A stretch of 64,000 nucleotides of DNA. It comes from Hofstenia miamia. Lineage: Eukaryota; Xenacoelomorpha; Acoela. The stretch is taken from contig SCFE01000105.1 of the NCBI GenBank assembly GCA_004352715.1, positions 916,792 to 980,791 on the forward strand. Direction: 5' to 3'. The translations under genes and the position numbers were made by a program. The notes under the pieces were generated by a model. The model made no database searches, had not been told where the DNA came from, and saw only the letters and a program-made list of their open reading frames with translations. Of the stretch, positions 1 to 11,785 are shown in pieces. Every line of letters begins with the position of its first letter. Positions within the stretch are counted from its first letter, which is position 1.

Positions 1-44
1 AATGTTGAAAACGTCTACTAAAGCGTATTGCCTGTGGTAGAGTT
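1..44 (+). repeat. 44-bp direct repeat, first copy (second at 1029-1072)
   Basis: The first 44 bases reappear identically at 1029-1072. After this block the two sequences diverge; an N sits at position 45. It may be the edge of a roughly 1-kb duplication or of a dispersed repeat. Confidence 0.8.
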
Positions 45-1597
45 NTCAGAGTTTGTCGCGCAGTAAAACGAGACAGAGCTAGGTCGCTAATTAAAGTAGA
101 AAAAAAAGAGGAAACACAGTAAAAGTAGGGCTAGGTATTTTCTGTATTATACATTGAACTTCTATCATTTTATGCCTGCATCAATAAAAAGGGCTTGTCA
201 CTGAGAATTTAAAAAATGGAATAACATTTTTCATTTTTAAAAGCTCAATGAATTAGTTCGATTTCTTACTCTCTCTAGAAATGGCGTCCATATCAAGGTT
301 AGAAACTGGTCAATCTGACCCCTCTTCGGGTAAAGATTTTGCGAGTCAGATCGAGTCGAGGGCCATTTATTGTTGTTAGAAGATCACTAACAGGTTTAAT
401 GAACAATTTAAGAAGTATATTATGTTGATCTTTGATATTGTTAAAATTTTTAATTATTTTTGTATATTTTTATTGATTTCACATTGTTTCTATTGATACT
501 TTTTTGGTAAAACAATCTTTCTTTGATCGCATCTGGCCGCGTTTTCGTGTTAGGCAGGTCGGGTCCTGATCCGTTTCCCACCCTGGTCCATACATCTTCG
601 ATACATTTACTATTGTAAAATCAACATTTATCTCAATTATTTGCTGTTTCTATACAAATATGCATGGACTTTGAATTTTGAAATCTATTATTGCTGTTAA
701 TTTTACTTTAAGATAGAGTGCCGAATATTTAGTACTAAGTGAATTTGACTCTTTTTCATTTTTTATGCAAAAGATAACTTTTGAGATAATTTCAATCTTT
801 TATAACCAATAGACTAAAATTTAATTTCCCAGATGATTTAAAAAATTTCGTTTTTGCAAGATTCAGTAAAACCGTCACCTTCAGATGTATATTAACCTTA
901 AACAGCCTGGCATCCAGTTTAGAAGACAAAACGTTTTTCCACATTTACAAAGAATTTTCTCCAAGCCTGCTACTAAATTTAAAAATCTTGGGGCATGGTT
1001 AGATCTATTGGGGAACATACTTTAATGCAATGTTGAAAACGTCTACTAAAGCGTATTGCCTGTGGTAGAGTTTGTTGAATATATTAAGTTTTCTTAGAAA
1101 TTTTCGAATTTTTGAAAAAGATTTAAATTCTCTCCATACCTAGTGTTGTTGTATTTATAAGGTTTTGAGTCCATAGAAGCAACAAAGAACTTTAACTGTT
1201 TATTGATATGTGCAAAAATATTCCAAACCCATTGAAGCGTGTCGTGCGCAAAATCAGAGGTCGTGGGGCCGAAGGCGCCTGCGACTGGAGAATTCGCGCA
1301 ACGGCACGCCTCAAAGAGACAGAAAACCCGCAGATTTAGACCGGAAAAGAAAGAGGAGACTTTCCTCTATCATGTGGTGCTTTCAGATTAACCATAACGT
1401 TAATAGTTTTTGAACTGTAAACGTTTAAAATTTGTTGTACGATCATGAACAGTTTTCGAAAATCCCAAGGCTGTTTAAGGTTAACTAACTGCAATTAACC
1501 ACTCATCGCAGATTGCATTATGTAGTGCAATTTTAACATTATTTTTCAGAGAGTTTTCTAAATCAGTGATGATTTTTGAAAAAATATTTAAATGTTT

Positions 1598-1700
1598 CTA
1601 ACTGGCAACTAATACAGTTATCAAAAACCGCAACCACTTTAAATTACCTTTTAAAATAAGATCTTTTCGTGAACCACTGTGACGCTGCTGTATTTGACTT
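1598..1700 (+). repeat. Dispersed repeat, copy 1 (copy 2 at 5113-5215)
   Basis: About 100 bp beginning 'ttctaactggcaactaatac' are almost identical to 5113-5215 in the same orientation. Copy 2 continues directly into a segment that in copy 1 lies upstream (about 1370-1410), so the modules are rearranged. No coding capacity. Family not recognised. Confidence 0.75.
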
Positions 1701-2651
1701 TGCAAAGTCAATTTAAATGAAAAGAAATCCTTGGGGCTGATTGCTGTCTGATTACTTGAATCTTAGTATGAGGATAACTGGAATAAATTTAAAAATATCG
1801 GAACAGTATTAATATTTTCAAGTACTGAGAGCACAACACAAATGTTCACTATTAAATGGAAGTAAATCCCCCAATAGATGTATGCATATCCCAAGGTTTT
1901 CCAATTTCTTAATAGGTTTGGCAAAATTGGCAAAGAAATGCAGATGCAGACAAAGCAGTTTGTAAGGTCAAAGCTACACCATGCAGCTTATGGTTAAATG
2001 TTGATAATTGTTTTGCAATACTGAAGTGACCGTGAAACAATTTATTTTTAATATCTATTTTATAATAATAATGGGAACTCCTGAATTTTAGCCTAACGAC
2101 TTAGGTTCGTTTCATCATCATATTTGAGAAAAAATCAGATTTCATAATAAAACCCTAACTAAATAATTGTTTTTTCATTTTTACAAACGCATTACTTAAT
2201 AATTATAAGTGCCCATATATCAAAATTTTATATTAAACCTAGAATGCATAACATGGTCAATTGACCATAACTAAAAATTACAATTGCTATAATTATTAAA
2301 GATTTGATTTGAATACTCAGATAATGTCAAATGTTGTTGAGGTAGGTTAAATATTCCTTTTGATGCATTTGTTTTATCAATTAATTAGTGTGTTACGGAG
2401 ATTGGTGCAAATTATAGTTGTTTACATAACCTGGTCAATTGACCATGTTCACTGTTGGCGTCATTAAAACTTGAATCTTCTCACAATACTTTGTACAATC
2501 CATTACTATTATATGGTGTTGTATTGGTAGTAATAATAATTAGACATTATATTTACCTTACAACCTGCAACGAATGTTTGGTCAGGGAGTTCATGAGATC
2601 AGTGCTTGTCAAACGTACCTGTAATTGATTGTACATTTTATATATATATAT

Positions 2652-2721
2652 NNNNNNNNNNNNNNNNNNNNNNNNNNNNNNNNNNNNNNNNNNNNNNNNN
2701 NNNNNNNNNNNNNNNNNNNNN
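2652..2721. other. Assembly gap (70 N) inside (TA)n
   Basis: N run flanked on both sides by (TA)n, inside the piggyBac-like element. Confidence 0.99.
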
Positions 2722-2755
<34 letters not shown>

Positions 2756-2881
2756 TCACTGTAACTTTACAGTTCTTAATAAAATATTAGTTAACTTCAA
2801 CCTTTATCTTACATATAGAAAGCTCTCAGATGAGAGTTGTAAACTGCAAGCTATTGATTATCTGGCAGCTATTCAGGCTGA

Positions 2882-3082
2882 TGGCTCTCATCAGAGAATG
2901 ACAGTGAGGATAATAGCCGGGAATGTCAGACTGAATATGGTACTATGGCTTATGAAAGTGGCAGTTCCTCGTCTGATGATGTATGTGACAACAATTATGA
3001 AACAATTGCTGATTTGAATGATCCTCCTAACATTATCCAGCTTTGCTCTTCATCTGCAACGAATATCAGTTCATCAGTTTAG
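2882..3082 (+). pseudogene. Acidic Ser-rich frame inside the piggyBac-like element
   Basis: An open frame of 66 codons without a start codon ends in TAG at 3080-3082. It is rich in Asp, Glu and Ser, including a run S-S-S-S-D-D. Acidic, Ser-rich N-terminal regions are common in piggyBac transposases, and the frame lies between the inverted repeats, so I read it as a fragment of such a protein. No DDD catalytic motif follows; downstream sequence has stops in all frames. It could equally be a chance frame. Confidence 0.3.
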
Positions 3083-3776
3083 AAGCCCACATGGAAGTTT
3101 GATTTGTTATGTATTAAGCATAGAATTTGTTTAAGATTTTCAAAAAATTAATAAAACACTGAAATAAAGGATGAGAACAACCTATGATCCAAATGATCCT
3201 TGAGGAGTGAAGAGGTTAGAAGCATTGAATAGATATAGAAATGAATTAATACTAGTGTATTCGTCATTGGAGAATGTTTGAAGTCCTGAAATTATCATTG
3301 ATGTTGAGGATATTCAAATGAATGAATGATGTCAAGGTTCTTGGGATAGTGTGGTTAATGACATATTTGACTGTTGAAAGGCCTTTTTTCATCAACCCCA
3401 TTAGGGCATCAAATGAAAAAATTGCAAGCTATACTTAATCAGCACCCATCCTAAGACATGATGATGATGAAGTTCTAAGGATATCATATCTATGCTATTT
3501 CATCATAATTCTTATGTCTAACACCTATTTTAAACATTTGGATTGGTAACTGCAATATATTTAAACATTTAAAGCATTTATTTCTGATATTAATTTGAAG
3601 TGATAGAAAAATAGCACATTTTTAAAGATTAAAAATTTTACTCTGCCTGAACGTGTCAAATTTCAACGTATGACATACCATTGGAAAGCTCTATTCTTTC
3701 ACAGCTAACTAAAAATAAGAGAATTCAAATATCTTTAATAATATTGGAGTAATAATTTTTTAAAGTTGGCAAAGTC

Positions 3777-3815
<39 letters not shown>

Positions 3816-4023
3816 NNNNNNNNNNNNNNNNNNNNNNNNNNNNNNNNNNNNNNNNNNNNNNNNNNNNNNNNNNNNNNNNNNNNNNNNNNNNNNNNNNNNN
3901 NNNNNNNNNNNNNNNNNNNNNNNNNNNNNNNNNNNNNNNNNNNNNNNNNNNNNNNNNNNNNNNNNNNNNNNNNNNNNNNNNNNNNNNNNNNNNNNNNNNN
4001 NNNNNNNNNNNNNNNNNNNNNNN
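3816..4023. other. Assembly gap (208 N) inside (TA)n
   Basis: N run flanked on both sides by (TA)n, inside the piggyBac-like element. Confidence 0.99.
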
Positions 4024-4482
4024 TATATATATATATATAATTTGATCTTCATCTAATATCTCAGGAAGTTCTTGCGATATCAACTTGAAATTTGGTGGAC
4101 CCCTATAACTTTAAGTGTGATTCAAGAATATGTTCAAAATAAGTGGATTGACTGATAACTATAAGCAATAAATGCTTTTTAAACCTACAATTACATAGCA
4201 TGGTCAATTGACCATGTTATGCATACTTGTTTAATTGATTTTTTATGCATTCTATAGTTAAGTGTATCATTGTATGTGTTACATCGACAATATAATCAAT
4301 GTATTAGGATAATAAAAAACCGAGCCTCACTGTAGTAATTACATGTATACTTAAATACCAATGATTGATAATTATATAAAGACGACCTGCCTACAAGAGA
4401 CAGGTCAAAAATGAATAAAATAGCAATAAACAGTTACTAAAGTCTTTAACAGTATGAACATTGGTTAATGGATTATATTTAG

Positions 4483-7400
4483 TACGCTTTTTGGTTCCAC
4501 CTATTTACATTGTTTTGGATTTCGCAATTTCTTGTAGCCGTAGAGCTGCTTGTAATTGCTGGAGCAGTTTCGGCATGGTATTTTACGAGGTAATACAGAC
4601 TTAAAAAAGTAAATTTAAAAATCTTTTAGAGACAAAACTTTGCTCAAAAACCCGTTGATGCGCTCAATCTACAATGTGTTTCGATATCATTTGGGGTCCT
4701 TGGCATTGGGGTCTTTGATTATAGCCGTTGTCAAGATGATCAGCGCTATTCTGACGTACATTCAAGTCCAGTATGTTTTCATGTATTCAACATTCAAATC
4801 AATAGTGCAAGTTATTGTGATCTATTCAATGTGCAATTATTTTAATGATATTAGTATCTATACATTGAATAAACATGAAACGGATTTTAGCAATACTCCA
4901 TATAACTTCCAAAATTATTGAAACCTTCCACAACAACTATAGGGGTGTTCCTTACATTATGTGTAAATCAGGGCCTTCTTAACATGTATTAAGAAGGCCC
5001 TGGTGTTAATGCATGTCTTTACGAAAAATTTATGAAGCTTTAGCTCAAGTATTTGCAAGAAAATAGTTTAAAACTTGAATACAGTTCTTGATGAATTCTT
5101 AGTCTTAAATGCTTCTAACTGGCAACTAATACAGACATCGAAAACCGCAACCACTTTAAGTTACCTTTTAAAATAAGATCTTTTGGTGAACCACTGTGCC
5201 GCTGCTATACTTTAACTTTCGTGTATCATGTGGTGCTTTCAGATTGAGCATAGCTTTAATAGTTTTTGAGAAATTACTTTTAGTTTTAAATGCTTTGGAA
5301 CAGATAGGAAAATACCTTTGGGTTTTTTTATTGTTAATGCATTGCTTCTATTCTAAGTGAAGAATAATTGATTTTTTATTTATATTTCGTAATTTATCAT
5401 CATTTTTCGCGACTTTTCTGTATTTCAAACAACAAAGTGTCTTAAAATTGTGTAATAGATCATAAAATTATCGTATTTATTTGTAATACTTTGAAAGTTG
5501 TTAAACTATTGGATTGTTATTTAATCTAAGATTTCTCCGCATTTAAATTCGTAGAATTTTTAAAAATAATAAGGAACTACACATTCTCTAAAATCATTTT
5601 GATTCGCCAAATCCATTGTAACACGATACATGTACATGTACACATACATTACTATAAATAATTTCATCTTAAAGTTAGTTCACGTTATACAATTTAGATT
5701 GAACAAGTCTTCAAATCAATTTACGAAGTTTCTCTTAAAATGTTTGGCGTGTTGCATTTATGTTTTGGAAAAGTTTCTAAAATTCATCAATAGAAATGCT
5801 TACATCATGATTGGTAAATAAATCTTATTAATATTTTGTTATTCACTTAGAATTAAATTCCATACCTCTAGATTAAATGCATATCTAAGCGGGATTATTA
5901 AATGAGCATGCAACCTAATTAAAATTATATATATATATATATATAATTTAAAGATAAACTATATAAACTCATTTTAGTCTATAAGCACTTATTGATGCAT
6001 TTCAACCACTTATGAGCCATCGTCAGACTATATATTGCGGCCAATTAAATTTTGCAAAACTTCTATTAAATGCTTAGAAAATTATATATGTATGCATTAA
6101 CTAAAACATTGATATAATGGACTTGCTTATTTATAATATAATGATGATCTATTTTATTGCTTCTGCTCCTTTAGTGTTCTTTGTACTTTTTGCAACGTTA
6201 GAATTATTTTTTAAGTTAATGAGGATGTTGGTAGATTTCTGTATTTAAATATTCACTAAGATGTCCTTTATTGTTATATATATATATATATATCCATCAT
6301 TTTCTTAGAAATGTCATGCTTTGATCATTAATTGAAACAATGTTTTCTAAATATAAATTTCAATTTTATAATATATATATATATATATATAACAAAATTT
6401 TAATTTTAATGATTCCCCGCCATCAGCTTCTAAATTTTGCACAAATATCTTATTTATATACGGAGCGTTTTTAGGAAACTTCTTGTATTTGAATAACAAA
6501 TCTTTCCTTTAATTAATATAATTATTGTGATTAATGTATAGTAAAGTTTTGCATAACTAAATGTGAAGCTTTTGAACTACATTACATAAATGAAAATCAA
6601 ACGCTTAAAAGATAATTTTTTACATTGTTATTTCTTGCATTTTAGCAATATATGGATACTCATTCTTTACAGCAGCCAAACGTGGATTCTTTCTTCTTCT
6701 TGATAACGCTTTAAGACTCTCAATTATAAATTCAATTGGAGATTTTTGTTTATTTCTTGCAAAACTTTCAGTTGCAATCGGTACTGGAGTTATTGGCCTA
6801 AAGTTGGTTATGGTAATTTTTCTCAAATTATAATGTAGAACTAAAAAACAAGCAAAACCTTAACAGAAGATCTATATATTATTTTCAATAGTTCTCTTTG
6901 TTTTTACATGTTAAGTATAAAAATACAGTGGCGCAGCCAATGTAGGGGGGGGGNNNNNNNNNNNNNNNNNNNNNNNNNNNNNNNNNNNNNNNNNNNNNNN
7001 NNNNNNNNNNNNNNNNNNNNNNNNNNNNNNNNNNNNNNNNNNNNNNNNNNNNNNNNNNNNNNNNNNNNNNNNNNNNNNNNNNNNNNNNNNNNNNNNNNNN
7101 NNNNNNNNNNNNNNNNNNNNNNNNNNNNNNNNNNNNNNNNNNNNNNNNNNNNNNNNNNNNNNNNNNNNNTAAATGGAAAGTCAAAAGAACGCCATGCAGC
7201 AATTGTTTTATTTATATTTGATTAATATTCTTCTTGTAAATTTCAAAAAATTAAACATTCGATATTAACGAATCAAAAGTTACAGCAAGTAATATTTTGA
7301 TTGGAATATTTTGTTTTCACTCACACGGCATTGGAGGCTTACCGAATACTGTTTTCAGTGGCGTAGCCAATGGGGCACACTGGGCAAGTGCCACCCCCGA

Positions 7401-9044
7401 AATTGAAGGACAAAAAAATCTGAACAAAAGTTAAAAATGCTTTAATGCTGGAGTTGACATTGATATCACACTGTTTCTTCCGCTGAAAGGGATAAAATTA
7501 ATTTGTTTGCACACCAACAAATTCATCCCTCGACAATTCACCCCAGCCCTTTTTCGTGTTTGTCAATTTAATTTTTGTCAAGGAATTTTTTTATACGGCA
7601 ATAAAATTGTTTTCTATTTTCAGTGAATACTATGTCTATATCGATATATAGTGAATATAATTATAAATTAATTCAAGTGTTTCATATAATATAATTTGTG
7701 AAAGAAACGGAACTTCAAAAAATAGAAGACGTAATTGATACCTTTTCTCATGATTTAGCTCCAAAAAATGTTGTTAGGGTAGAATTCTTGCGCTGGAAAC
7801 TATATTGGAATGATAAAGAAGTGTCAGCAATATCTACTGTATCAGAGGCTTTGTCTAACTGTGAAGCAGTTATGTTCCCTCAAATTCGCACTTTGTTTAA
7901 GATTTTTCTAACATTGCCACTTACGTCTGCAACTTGCGAAAGATCATTTTCACTGTTAAGAAGGCTAAAGACATACACTCGTTGTACAATGGGACAGGAA
8001 AGGTTAAATGGGTTAGCGCATTTATCAATTAACCGTGACCTTGAATTAGATGCTAAAGATGTGCTAGATGAGCTCGCTTTAAAGAGCAATCGAAGATAGA
8101 ATTTTTTATTACAGTGAACTACGTTTGAATTATGAATGTTGACTTATCAAGTTTTGAAAATTATATATTTTGTAAGCGTTATTCTTGTTCAATTTAGCAA
8201 TAAATTTTTAACAGTTAAATAAAAAAAGCATAGGTATCAAAAATTAAATTTTATCAACGTTCGAAATTAAAAAAAATCTATTTTGTGCCCATACCGAAAC
8301 GAAATCCTGGCTGCGAGCCTGTAAAAATATTGGGGAAATCAATTTAGAAATATTTTAAAAGTTCGGGTCAAAATATTATGCCTATTTCTGGAAATTATCA
8401 TTGATTGTCTTGCTTCTCAATATGATAGGTCTTCATTTAAACAACGATTGTCTTAGTTTTTATCTGTGAAGATTATATGTTATCTGTATAAATTTATATA
8501 GTTTTGATGATGTAGCTTAACGGGTTTATTTAGATGAATGAAAATGTTACATACTCCATAGTACCATTGATACTTGGTGCACTATTTGCCTTTATTATTG
8601 CACACGTTTTTATTTCAGTCTACGAGATGATTATCGACACACTGTTTCTATGTTTTTGTGAAGACTCCGATCGTAATAATGGCAAAGATAAACCCTATTT
8701 TATGAGTCAAAATCTTCTAGTATGATTTTAATTATTCTTCAATGAGAAATATAGGCACTATCAACAGAAAAATCTATTTAAAGGAATTAAACTATGTAGA
8801 TGCAATTTAGAATAACTAAATATAGTGCATATGTGCATATCATAATTTGGAACAACAGCGCAACTTGAACGAATTAAATTTGCCTATTTAGATATGATAG
8901 AATGATATAAAACTGTGGAATTGAATTAGTTGTTTACCTATTCTTTAGGAATTCGTCGAGGGAAGTAAACAAGAATTAGAAAGACGTGAAAAAGAAAAGA
9001 AACAGAAAGACGAAGAAAAACAGAAAATCTTAGAGTCTTCGTAG
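4483..9044 (+). CDS. SLC44A: Choline transporter-like protein (SLC44/CTL family), 3' exons
   Basis: Multi-pass plasma-membrane or organelle transporter of the SLC44/CTL family, which carries choline and related substrates. Six exons fit with GT-AG borders and consistent phase: 4483-4589, 4630-4770, 5698-5813, 6646-6812, 8534-8719 and 8949-9044. Family hallmarks appear in order: VIAGAVSAWYF; RYHLGSLALGSLIIAVV; a Cys-rich patch then FLKFINRNAYIMI; AIYGYSFFTAAKRGFF; the C-terminal VYEMIIDTLFLCFCEDSDRN with KPYFMS. The last exon encodes a 31-residue Lys/Glu-rich tail ending in TAG at 9042-9044. The first intron shown is only 40 bp (4590-4629). The N-terminal half, with its first membrane segments and large extracellular loop, is not seen and probably lies before the window. 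A hAT element occupies the 1.7-kb intron 6813-8533. I cannot tell which SLC44 paralogue this is. Confidence 0.93.
5113..5215 (+). repeat. Dispersed repeat, copy 2 (copy 1 at 1598-1700)
   Basis: Near-identical to 1598-1700, located in the SLC44 intron between 4771 and 5697. Similarity to the 1370-1410 module follows immediately after it. Confidence 0.75.
6954..7169. other. Assembly gap (216 N) inside the hAT element
   Basis: N run preceded by a G homopolymer just inside the left terminal repeat. Confidence 0.99.
7698..8099 (+). pseudogene. hAT transposase C-terminal (dimerisation) fragment
   Basis: About 133 codons encode the hAT C-terminal dimerisation region. The diagnostic stretch is LPLTSATCERSFSLLRRLKT near residues 73-92, followed by a helix resembling 'RLNGLAHLSINRDLEL' of the family. 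Full hAT transposases are about 600 residues and carry the RNase H-like catalytic core, which is absent, so this cannot be an active enzyme by itself. The frame opens with a GTG-type codon and has no convincing start of its own; it is best read as the remains of a longer ORF lost to deletion or hidden in the gap at 6954-7169. It lies between the element's inverted repeats. Confidence 0.85.
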
Positions 9045-9084
9045 ATACGCACGATGGGATGTGGCTTTAGACATTGAGTTATCC

Positions 9085-9090
9085 AATAAA
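9085..9090 (+). terminator. Likely polyadenylation signal of the SLC44 gene
   Basis: AATAAA 41 bases after the SLC44 stop codon, in ordinary AT-rich 3' UTR sequence. In such AT-rich DNA the hexamer is common, so position is the main support. Confidence 0.5.
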
Positions 9091-9600
9091 TTATCTATGT
9101 ATGCAAGTGTTTTTTAGAGATTCTAAAGCAATCATATGTGAACGTGAACAGAGTTAACTAAATTTGGGCGGGTCAAGCCGTAACGGACTTCATTTTCTCT
9201 TTTAAAATGGATGCTACTCAGTCAATAACGATTTATTTATTTTACTGAAATGTGTCATGTGTGAATCCTTAGTAGTTTCATTAATGAGACAGAATTTTTT
9301 TGAGAAATTCATTTTTCTTTGATCTATGAACACACAACTAGTCGGTAACGGAATTTCAAAAAGTTAACATCACTTTTACAATTACAGACCATTTACTTCT
9401 TAACTGACTGTTCCTCTATAAAGTACGTATATGATAAATGTTATATTCATTTAGGATTAGTACACTATCTTATCAACAAATATTGACATATTTTAAATAA
9501 AAACTAAGAAACTAATTGGTTCTAGATGGTAACGGATTTTCAATGACCCTGTCACCCGGCATAGATTGTACTTTTTACTAATTTTTACCATTATTCACCA
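9091..9600. other. Intergenic sequence
   Basis: No gene or element recognised. The short string GTAACGG recurs (near 9169, 9346 and 9530), without a clear pattern. Confidence 0.4.
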
Positions 9601-9879
9601 TTATTGCATTAATTCTAGTATGATTAAACTCGTAGGCGCATATAAATATTTATATATAATGAAGATCAGAAATGAAATCGGAATGGCAGTAACCAGAGCT
9701 TCGAGTTTGTGCCTCAGATGATCCCGCTTACGTTGCAAATGACCTAATAGAGAGGGGGACTTATATGCTACAGAGTCGTCATCATCAATAACAAATATTT
9801 GAGTTATAATGAAAATGATGAAGTAGGACTGGGAAACTGTTAAGGAGACTTCATTAGTCTGGAAATCCAAGCAAACCAA
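9601..9879 (-). CDS. Unidentified reading frame with a membrane-like C-terminus
   Basis: I do not recognise this product. The frame has an acidic patch (DDDD) and a basic stretch (LQRKRDHLRHKLEALV). A hydrophobic segment of about 17 residues (AIPISFLIFIIYKYLYA) sits near the end, followed by a stop. That layout would suit a small tail-anchored protein or the last exon of a membrane protein. Possible splice acceptors (for example CTCTGTAG near 9772) would make it the 3' exon of a spliced gene. It has no visible partner exons and could be a chance frame. Confidence 0.2.
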   Translation of the reverse strand: MVCLDFQTNEVSLTVSQSYFIIFIITQIFVIDDDDSVAYKSPSLLGHLQRKRDHLRHKLEALVTAIPISFLIFIIYKYLYAPTSLIILELMQ

Positions 9880-10129
9880 AAATTCAATGGGAAAAGACTG
9901 ATATTTTAATAATCAGCAATTCAATTTTAACGAATGTCAAAGCACAGAGATTGGTAAGAAATAAAATAACAATGGTCCATTCTTATTCAGGAAAAGATAT
10001 TAAAGATTATGTGAAATCTCTGAAGAACAAATAGATCACATAGTTTTAAACACTGGTACTATAGAAACTCTGAAAATGTGACAGAAAACTTTTTTCAAAT
10101 CCTTAGACTTTAATGTTCTTGAAAAAGGA

Positions 10130-10503
10130 TTGGCTCCTACCACTATTATTTTAATGAAGATTCATGCGTTCAGCCATATTCCTAACTTCAACGAATTTGT
10201 TTTAAAATACAATGAGGTACTAAGAAGCAAAGACAATTCTAAAATTCCTATTTTAAATGTTGTCAACTCATTCCTTGTCAAAGACAGAACCATAAATTGC
10301 TTGGTCCTGATGGAAAACAACTCTCAACTAAACGTATCGCAGTGATGTGCACTTTAATAAAACGAAGGCTTTATAATAACAATTACAAAGAAAACGAACC
10401 TCTAAATCCAAGTTTGAATAACATCTGCATCGAAGTAATAGGAAAAGATGGCGCTACTAATCAAGGCAATCTTCTGTGTTATAATGCTCGAATGCATGTT
10501 TAA
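10130..10503 (+). pseudogene. Frame upstream of LINE endonuclease, possibly ORF1 remnant
   Basis: Two overlapping frames (10130-10345 and 10297-10503) read through most of this region with one shift between them. The first is rich in hydrophobic residues and Asn, and the second ends with GKDGATNQGNLLCYNARMHV. No zinc knuckle, RRM or esterase motif is visible. It sits just before a LINE endonuclease region on the same strand, the usual place for ORF1. Assignment rests on position only. Confidence 0.25.
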
Positions 10504-10734
10504 ACAAAGTACCTTGCCAAGCAAGCAGCTTAAATTAAACCTACTTATTATTTACGCTAACAAGAAATCTAGTGATTTATTTTACATTGTAAAGCATATC
10601 CGCACGTAATACGTAAATTAATGTTCATAATTTAGCATTAATACTGCTTATATTATGCAGAGATATTCAATTAGATCCGGTTCATGTCTTAGATGATTCA
10701 TATTTGCTGAATATTGTCCCTAAGCATAAAGAAA

Positions 10735-11580
10735 CCTAAAAAATAATACATCTAAACGTTAGAAGCTTAAGTAGGAATAAACATAACTTTCTAGAGATAT
10801 GTAAGCAAATAGGGGATAATTCCATTTATGCCTGTACTGAAACATGGTTAAATGAAATATTCAATATTATATCCTTCAATCCCAACAAAAGTCATTGGAT
10901 ATTTTTGCAAAACACAGAGGTAACAATCGTAAAGGTGGCGGATTGTCGCTGATAGTGCCAAAAACTGTACAACCCGAAGAAAAAAGACATCGAGATAGAA
11001 AACGAAAAGTTTGAATCATTATGGATAGAAACTCAACATTCCGATTTTAAGTATATACTAAACATTAGTTATTGTCCAAAAACGGTATGCTGCTGAGTTT
11101 ATTGGTTTTTAAAGATTGTGAATTTGAGAATTGCCTTTCTGAACAACTATTTTTGATTCTTCTAGGCAATTATAACATAAACTATAAAAAAGCCTTTGAA
11201 AAGCCTTACATTGGCGATCTATGCAATCTTCACAATTTAAAAATTGTAAATAAGGGCATATTTACAAATTGCAATACCAATATTGAATATTTGTTATCTT
11301 GTGACATTAAACTATTATGTATATAATTCTTTCAGTGATCACAACTTGTGCATTTACATCACAAACACTAATGCGAACATTAATTTGCCAGGCTCGAAAT
11401 TTTTCAACATTTCAAATTTCAGAATTCAATAAAAAACTTTCCGAAATATCGTGAGATTATATGTAATCAAAGGAAAATGTAAACGATGGCATGAATATCT
11501 TCCTCGGCAACATTAAAAACACTCTAGATGCTTTCGCGCCGCTCTTCAAACATTACAAGAAATTTAAACAGTGCCATGTG
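10735..11580 (+). pseudogene. LINE (jockey/CR1 type) apurinic endonuclease region, broken
   Basis: The start matches the N-terminus of APE-type LINE endonucleases: IIHLNVRSLSRNKHNFLEI, then ACTETWLNE containing the catalytic-glutamate motif ETWL. The C-terminal SDHN motif is visible near 11335. In between, several frameshifts and stops break the frame. It ends shortly before a 1000-N gap, and a plus-strand reverse transcriptase fragment appears beyond it at 13650-14400. I infer that both belong to one plus-strand LINE, 'LINE A'. Confidence 0.65.
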
Positions 11581-11785
11581 ACGTCAGCAAATAACTAGTG
11601 AAAGTGCGGCGTAGATTATGCACTATGCTTAACTGTAAGTGAAAGAGGTTTTTTACAAATTTATATATCTTAAAATTAATAGATTATCTAGCTCATCATC
11701 AATTGTTTAAACGCTATTGGTTTACTATGCAATGCAAAAAAAAATTGTTTGTAGCCATAGTTGTTCACCCGTCAAAATTTTGCAA

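Larger units (their letters stand above)
1..2232. other. Non-coding stretch with dispersed repeats
   Basis: I see no exon I can support here. It presumably lies in an intron or upstream part of the SLC44 gene. A 44-bp direct repeat occurs at 1-44 and again at 1029-1072. A patch at about 1210-1410 is richer in G+C than its surroundings; its last part (about 1368-1410) is similar to about 5221-5270, so it belongs to a dispersed repeat. The short open frame it contains has no recognisable domain and I do not call it a gene. Confidence 0.5.
2237..4230 (+). mobile_element. piggyBac-like DNA transposon, decayed, in an SLC44 intron
   Basis: Both ends abut TTAA (2233-2236 and 4231-4234), the target duplication of the piggyBac superfamily. 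The terminal inverted repeats share a block starting ATGCATAACATGG and then running into the 16-bp palindrome ATGGTCAATTGACCAT. That palindrome is seen again, slightly altered, subterminally at about 2431. Between the ends lie two N gaps with (TA)n and one acidic, Ser-rich frame. No catalytic transposase domain is visible, so the copy is either non-autonomous or heavily decayed. Its length of about 2 kb (gap sizes uncertain) suits the family. It lies upstream of the first visible SLC44 exon, so it is probably intronic. Confidence 0.75.
6926..8321 (+). mobile_element. hAT-superfamily DNA transposon, internally damaged, in an SLC44 intron
   Basis: The left end starts CAGTGGCGCAGCCAATG at 6926. 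The right end, read on the other strand from 8321, starts CAGGCTCGCAGCCAGGAT. Both share the pattern CAG...CG.AGCCA. The flanking 8-mers are identical: TAAAAATA at 6918-6925 and at 8322-8329, the 8-bp target duplication typical of hAT elements. Only the C-terminal part of a transposase remains (7698-8099), and a 216-N gap (6954-7169) lies inside. A second left-type end begins at 7356 (CAGTGGCGTAGCCAATGGGG), so the structure may be nested. The element lies wholly within the SLC44 intron 6813-8533. Confidence 0.85.

Noticed and set aside
1210-1413. Basic 67-codon frame in a GC-richer patch
   Set aside because: Its end is similar to about 5221-5270, other frames are equally open, and there is no domain or splice context; more likely a dispersed repeat than a gene.
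2251-2266. ATGGTCAATTGACCAT as a free-standing operator or binding site
   Set aside because: Its copies map to the ends of one TTAA-flanked element, so it is explained as part of the terminal repeats.
6620-6826. Minus-strand frame of 68 codons
   Set aside because: It lies opposite the SLC44 exon at 6646-6812, whose plus-strand reading matches the family and fits in phase with its neighbours.
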